From Christiangramia flava JLT2011 (lineage in GTDB: Bacteria > Bacteroidota > Bacteroidia > Flavobacteriales > Flavobacteriaceae): 64,000 nt of DNA. How positions within the stretch are numbered: position 1 is the stretch's first letter; each line of letters begins with the position of its first letter. The notes below the pieces were generated by a model. The model ran no database searches and was not told the DNA's origin. It saw only the letters and a list, made by a program, of their open reading frames with translations. Positions 60,184-64,000 of this stretch are shown here, piece by piece. Location: contig NZ_CP016359.1 in NCBI RefSeq assembly GCF_001951155.1, positions 2,008,001 to 2,072,000 of the forward strand. The letters are read 5' to 3'. Position numbers and translations under genes: made by a program.

Positions 60184-63021
60184 TTATTCTGAAGATTCAT
60201 TCACTTTGCTCGGCGCCACGCCAAAACGCTCTTTGAAGGTTTTGGTGAAATAGGAAAGGTTGGAATATCCCACTGCGTAAGCCGCTTCAGAAACCGTGCA
60301 GGCGTTATTTTTCAGGAGTTCGTGCGCTTTATTGAGCCGCATTTCGCTGATGAGCTGGTTCGGCGTTTTGTTAAACAGGCTTTTCATCTTTCGGAATAAC
60401 TGCGAACGGCTAAACCCATTTGCCTCGGCCAGGATTTCTACGCTAAACGTCTCGTCGTCCAGGTGTTTACTGATCGTTTGAGTTACCTGTCCAAAGAATT
60501 CATCATCCATAGAGGCCAGGTCCAGTTCGTCTATTAGGATATTCTGGTTGCTCGTAATCTTACTCCAAAGCTGGTCGCGGCTGGAAAGCAGGTTTTTAAT
60601 GCGCAGTAACAGTTCTTCGGGATCAAAAGGTTTGGTGAGGTACACATCAGCTCCCTGTGTAAAACCCTGCATTTTGGAATGATGATCTGCCCGGGCCGTG
60701 AGCAGGATTACGGGAATATGACTCGTCTTGATATTGGTTTTGGTGGCCTCACAGAGTTCGTAACCGCTTTTTTCGGGCATCATCACATCGCTAATGATGA
60801 TATCGGGAATCAACTCGATGGCCATTTTTTCGCCCAGTTGGCCATTTTCTGCGGAATAGGTGGTAAAATGAGGTTTTAAGATCCCAATGATGAAATTCCG
60901 CAGGTCGGCATTATCTTCTACTACCAGGATTTTGGTTTGTGGGTTGGTATTTGGAGTTTTTAAATGTTCTTCTTCGGAAGGAATGTTTGTGGAAAATGGA
61001 ATTGCCGGGTCCTCTTTTTCTGAAGGCTGAACCAGTTGAAGCTGTTGCGGAAGTTTCTCCAGGCTTACCGGTATTTGAACCCTGAAAGTTGTTCCCTGCC
61101 CGCTCCTGCTTGTTACGGAAATGATCCCGTTATGTAGTTCCACGAGTTCCTTACATAGTGCGAGCCCAATGCCTGAGCCCTTTTTTTCTGAACCTTCCAC
61201 CCGGTAGAAACGGTCAAAAATAAGCTCCTGTTCTTTTTCGCTCAACCCCGGGCCATTATCCCGAACTTCAAAAGTAAGTTCCTCTTTTTCCAGTTTTACG
61301 GAAACATGGACTTCGTCCCGGGTGTATTTCAGGGCGTTTGAAATCAGGTTGGAAACGATCTTTTCCAGTTTGGACTTATCAAAATAATCAGTTGTGCTTT
61401 CTTCCGAAAAGGTTGCGCTAAAGGTAGTGCCATGGCCTTCAGCCATACTTTCAAACGAGAGAACGAGCGGTTTCAGAAAAGAAATGAGATTGCCCCTGCT
61501 AAGTAAAAGCTTCATGTTGCCACTTTCTATTTTTGACAATTCCAGCAGCTCATCGATCAGGTTTTGAAGCCTTTGCGTGTTTCTTTCCACGATCTTAAAA
61601 CCTTCTTCAGGAATACGAATATTTTCACCTGTGCCGGTGGCGGCTAGTTTGGCCTGCTTGATAGGGCCCTGGATCAGGGTTAAAGGCGTGCGGAACTCGT
61701 GGCTGATATTGGTAAAAAAACGGGTTTTTAGTTCGTCCAGGTCTTTGATGCGCGTCATTTCTGCCTGGATTTGCTGATTCTTCAGTTTTTCCTGCTGCGA
61801 GATCTTCGAAAGTCGCTGCTGCCTGTAGGAAATTCCGAAGCTATAAATAATGATCTGTAGAAAAATGCCGGTCACGTATGGGTCTATGCGGAACGGCGGA
61901 ACGATAAGGGAAAGCGTCCATAACAGCCCAATGATCAGGAAAATATTGGCGATCAGGGTCCCAATCCCGAAATACCTGGCAAAACTGTCTTTTTTCAGTG
62001 CCAAAATGACCGAAAGTGCCAGGCTAAAAACCGTATAAACCAAAAGGAAAATATAGTGGAACTGGATTCCGGTAAAATATAGCTGAGGTTTGGCTAAAAT
62101 GATGTAAAGAATGACGCAGATCACCTCTACAAGCACGGTTAGAGCCAGCCCAAGCATCAGTCGATCTAATTGCTGGAACTTCTTTTTGGAATTAACAAAC
62201 ACTCTTCCGAAGAACCAGAAAGAATAAAAAATACCGTTCGATGCCAGCATCCAGATAGGATAGCGGTATTCAGGAAACCAGTCAAGGCTTAAACCCATAG
62301 ACATCGCCTGGGTCAATGCACAAAAAAATAGCCAGACGCTGAACCAGAAAAAGACTTTTTGCCTCAGATAAAGAAATAGCAGGAAATGGTAGAGGAAAAT
62401 AATGAATGTAACCCCGAACATGAAAATATTAAAACTGCTGTGAAACTGGTTGAACTCATGGTAAAACCCCTGTTCCGGGCTCCTGGCGGAAAGGTTGAAG
62501 TAGGCCGGGTAGCCAAAGATATTTCCCTGCACTTTCATCACGATATCAATGGGTGTATGCTGAGGAAGGCCCTCCAGGGAAACCCGGTTCAGAACCCAGT
62601 TATTTTTAATATCACGGTTTTTCCTGGGATATTCCACTCCCGCTTTCCTGTGAAATAACAGTTTTCCATTCGCGTAAAAATAAACATCTACCTTGCCGTT
62701 GCTTTTGGTCCAGGCTGGAGGGCCAATCATTTTATCCTCCAGGTGAAGCGTCCAACCCGTAAGTTCCTCTTTCGTCAGGATCCGGGTCTTTCCCCAGTAG
62801 AGCGTCCCGATCTCCAGCATCCTGGGTAATTCATCACCCTTCAGCTGTTTTTCGAAATGCTTGTTCAAAATATCTTCCGGAGTGAATTCCTTATTTTCAT
62901 CAGGAATTACCTGTAACTGTCCGTCGAGCTTATGAACCGGGTAGGAAGTATCGATCTCGTATGCCTGTTGGGCATAGGAAAAAGACATCTTCAGAAGCAG
63001 CAGAATCAGAATTGCTCGCAT
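60184..63021 (-). CDS. 7TMR-DISM hybrid sensor kinase with REC and AraC domains
   Basis: A 945-residue one-protein two-component system. After a signal peptide (residues 1-17), an extracellular 7TMR-DISMED2 domain (about 40-170) and seven helices (about 190-400) sense an outside signal. The phosphoacceptor His441 is in NISHEFRTPLTL; an HK ATPase domain follows to about 650, with GSGIGLALCKELVE. A receiver domain has D745 in ISDVMMPEKSGYEL, and the C-terminal AraC double helix-turn-helix ends near 940. Such proteins read polymers or small molecules in Bacteroidota. No carbohydrate locus is adjacent; the lipoprotein downstream is the nearest candidate target. Confidence 0.92.
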   Translation of the reverse strand: MRAILILLLLKMSFSYAQQAYEIDTSYPVHKLDGQLQVIPDENKEFTPEDILNKHFEKQLKGDELPRMLEIGTLYWGKTRILTKEELTGWTLHLEDKMIGPPAWTKSNGKVDVYFYANGKLLFHRKAGVEYPRKNRDIKNNWVLNRVSLEGLPQHTPIDIVMKVQGNIFGYPAYFNLSARSPEQGFYHEFNQFHSSFNIFMFGVTFIIFLYHFLLFLYLRQKVFFWFSVWLFFCALTQAMSMGLSLDWFPEYRYPIWMLASNGIFYSFWFFGRVFVNSKKKFQQLDRLMLGLALTVLVEVICVILYIILAKPQLYFTGIQFHYIFLLVYTVFSLALSVILALKKDSFARYFGIGTLIANIFLIIGLLWTLSLIVPPFRIDPYVTGIFLQIIIYSFGISYRQQRLSKISQQEKLKNQQIQAEMTRIKDLDELKTRFFTNISHEFRTPLTLIQGPIKQAKLAATGTGENIRIPEEGFKIVERNTQRLQNLIDELLELSKIESGNMKLLLSRGNLISFLKPLVLSFESMAEGHGTTFSATFSEESTTDYFDKSKLEKIVSNLISNALKYTRDEVHVSVKLEKEELTFEVRDNGPGLSEKEQELIFDRFYRVEGSEKKGSGIGLALCKELVELHNGIISVTSRSGQGTTFRVQIPVSLEKLPQQLQLVQPSEKEDPAIPFSTNIPSEEEHLKTPNTNPQTKILVVEDNADLRNFIIGILKPHFTTYSAENGQLGEKMAIELIPDIIISDVMMPEKSGYELCEATKTNIKTSHIPVILLTARADHHSKMQGFTQGADVYLTKPFDPEELLLRIKNLLSSRDQLWSKITSNQNILIDELDLASMDDEFFGQVTQTISKHLDDETFSVEILAEANGFSRSQLFRKMKSLFNKTPNQLISEMRLNKAHELLKNNACTVSEAAYAVGYSNLSYFTKTFKERFGVAPSKVNESSE

Positions 63022-63145
63022 AGCGGTTGGGAAAACACTACTGCAATTTATTGATTTTCAAATTATAAAGCTGCATTTGATAAAACCTCCAGGAATTGCA
63101 TACTGTTAAATTTTGACGTGGAAACCAAGCTAGTTTTTTGCGGAA

Positions 63146-63705
63146 TTACAGCTGCGACTCGAACCATTCGTTTTTCAGGATTCCGTAGAAAATGGAATCG
63201 CGCCTTCTGCCGTTGGCCAGCAGGGTATGGCTTCTGAGCACGCCTTCTTCTGTTAAACCGCTTTTTTGCAAGCCTTTTCGAGCTGCGAGATTCAATACAT
63301 CGGTTTTGCTTTCTACACGCTCCAGCTGCAATTCTTCGAAACAGTATCTCAAAAGTAACTTTTTGACGTGCTGATTCATGCCGGTTCCACGTGCCGATGC
63401 CGCGAGCCAGGTCCACCCAATCTCGATACGCTGATCTCTTTCAGAAAAATTCCCAAGACTGGTTGTCCAATGATCTTCTTATGTTCTTTGTCGATAATGC
63501 TGAAAGCCAGTCTTTCCTGATTGTTCATGGCCTCCACTGCGGTTTGGATCCAGCGAAATAACTGTTCTTTCACCGCCAGGTTGCTGGTAAAATAATCCCA
63601 GACCTTTTCGTCTTTGGTAAGTTCTTTCATCTCGTCAAAATCTTCCTGGCAGATGGGACGAAGCAGTACTTTTTCGGTTTCTAGGCTTTTCTGAAAGTCG
63701 ATCAT
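63146..63705 (-). pseudogene. GNAT acetyltransferase gene with a -1 frame break
   Basis: A GNAT-family N-acetyltransferase cut in two frames. The first part (from 63705) has the N-terminal LETEKVLLRPICQEDFDEMK and AFSIIDKEHKKIIGQ. Near 63463-63464 the minus strand reads GGACAACC; one more A restores the frame as TSLGNFSERDQRIEIGWTWL and joins the second part (NQHVKKLLLRYCFEELQLERVESKTDVLN), which holds the acetyl-CoA-binding half and ends at 63146. The restored product is about 186 residues, family-typical. As given, the gene yields a truncated protein; it may be a true lesion or a sequence error. Confidence 0.82.
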
Positions 63706-63870
63706 TTTTTAAAATTCTGCAGTACTGGTAAAAATAAGTATCCAGGTTTATTTTTCGGGAGTTCTTTCAGGTAATAGTTGCTTGAGGTGCGGAATGTGAC
63801 AAAGATTGCTTTCCGCAGAAAATCGTTGGAAGAGAGCAGGTGATTTTTCCGAAGCTGGAAAAAGTCCATA

Positions 63871-63897
63871 AAAAAAGCCGACTAAAAGTCGGCTTTT
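63871..63897 (-). terminator. Terminator after tRNA-Leu
   Basis: AAAAGCCGACT (63873-63883) pairs perfectly with AGTCGGCTTTT (63887-63897) around a 3-base loop; on the minus strand a T run follows. It ends the tRNA-Leu transcript 6 bases beyond the mature 3' end. Confidence 0.85.
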
Positions 63898-63902
63898 CTC
63901 TG

Positions 63903-63984
63903 TGCGGGTGAAAGGACTCGAACCTTCACACATTGCTGCACTAGATCCTAAGTCTAGCGTGTCTACCAATTCCACCACACCCGC
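63903..63984 (-). tRNA. tRNA-Leu (UAG anticodon)
   Basis: A complete tRNA-Leu on the minus strand. The acceptor stem GCGGGTG pairs with CACCCGC, the D-arm GGAATTGGTAGACACG is typical, the anticodon stem GCTAGA/TCTAGT encloses the loop CTTAGGA with anticodon TAG (UAG in RNA), a short variable arm typical of class II leucine tRNAs follows, and the T-arm contains GGTTCGAGTCC. The discriminator is A and CCA is not encoded. It reads CUN leucine codons. Confidence 0.95.
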
Positions 63985-64000
63985 GTGTTCTTTTCAATAA

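Noticed and set aside
63748..63978. A minus-strand reading frame opening MVELVDTLDLGSS
   Set aside because: It is an artefact of translating the tRNA-Leu sequence and is a known type of spurious call.

Overview
The window looks like chromosomal DNA from a marine-type Flavobacteriaceae bacterium (Bacteroidota). This rests on SusC/SusD pairs, a TonB-dependent receptor with a carboxypeptidase-like N-terminal domain, many lipoproteins with Bacteroidota-type lipoboxes, a mevalonate-pathway isoprenoid route, a 7TMR-DISM hybrid sensor/AraC regulator and a TAnnTTTG-type promoter. The genus cannot be fixed from sequence reading alone; a Gramella/Christiangramia-like relative is a guess.

Layout. 0-2.6 kb: an SLC13-type transporter and a convergent AraC regulator. 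2.9-16.3 kb: a long plus-strand arsenosugar-type locus: peroxidase-like protein, radical SAM ArsS, a TIGR04282-like protein, a SusC/SusD pair, a sodium:solute symporter, a metallophosphoesterase-fold protein lacking key metal ligands, an exported rhodanese, a second TIGR04282 protein, purine-nucleoside phosphorylase, ArsM, a DUF547 lipoprotein and a TIGR04283 glycosyltransferase. 16.3-25.8 kb: a GH113-like lipoprotein, an FAD reductase plus membrane ferredoxin pair, a cyclase-family gene broken by an in-frame TGA, three glycosyltransferase-type genes and a tandem LAB_N membrane protein. 25.9-29.2 kb: polyamine operon (arginine decarboxylase, agmatinase, deoxyhypusine synthase homologue). 29.5-33.7 kb: pseudouridine synthase and isoprenoid genes (UbiA-type prenyltransferase, GHMP kinase, diphosphomevalonate decarboxylase), with a decayed four-helix-bundle (S23) gene flanked by imperfect inverted repeats wedged between the last two. 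33.8-41.7 kb: TspO, HI0933-type flavoprotein, GDPD, then SDR, DUF421, YqcI/YcgG (GntA-like) and PaiB-like genes leading into LigD split into separate PE, LIG and POL genes, the LIG gene carrying a -1 frame break exactly at an A_AAA_AAG heptamer. 41.7-48.2 kb: TerC, DUF819, MutM/Nei, DUF1697, binding-protein-like lipoprotein plus CDF transporter, PfkB kinase. 48.2-53.3 kb: KatG, two lipoproteins, a PchR-like AraC regulator. 53.4-58.7 kb: iron-uptake operon (siderophore receptor, DUF4198, small membrane proteins, PepSY protein). 58.7-64 kb: methyltransferase, lipoprotein, hybrid sensor, a frameshifted GNAT gene and tRNA-Leu(UAG).

How it fits together. The main system of interest is the arsenosugar-type locus: ArsM methylation, ArsS adenosylation, PNP-mediated loss of adenine and glycosyl transfer form a coherent pathway by family knowledge, and here it has its own outer-membrane and inner-membrane import genes plus an adjoining redox and glycosyltransferase block. 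Several genes are disrupted: three frame breaks each look like loss of one A from an A run, and two genes have TGA where a TGG (Trp) is expected. This could be real decay or assembly error; the raw reads would decide.
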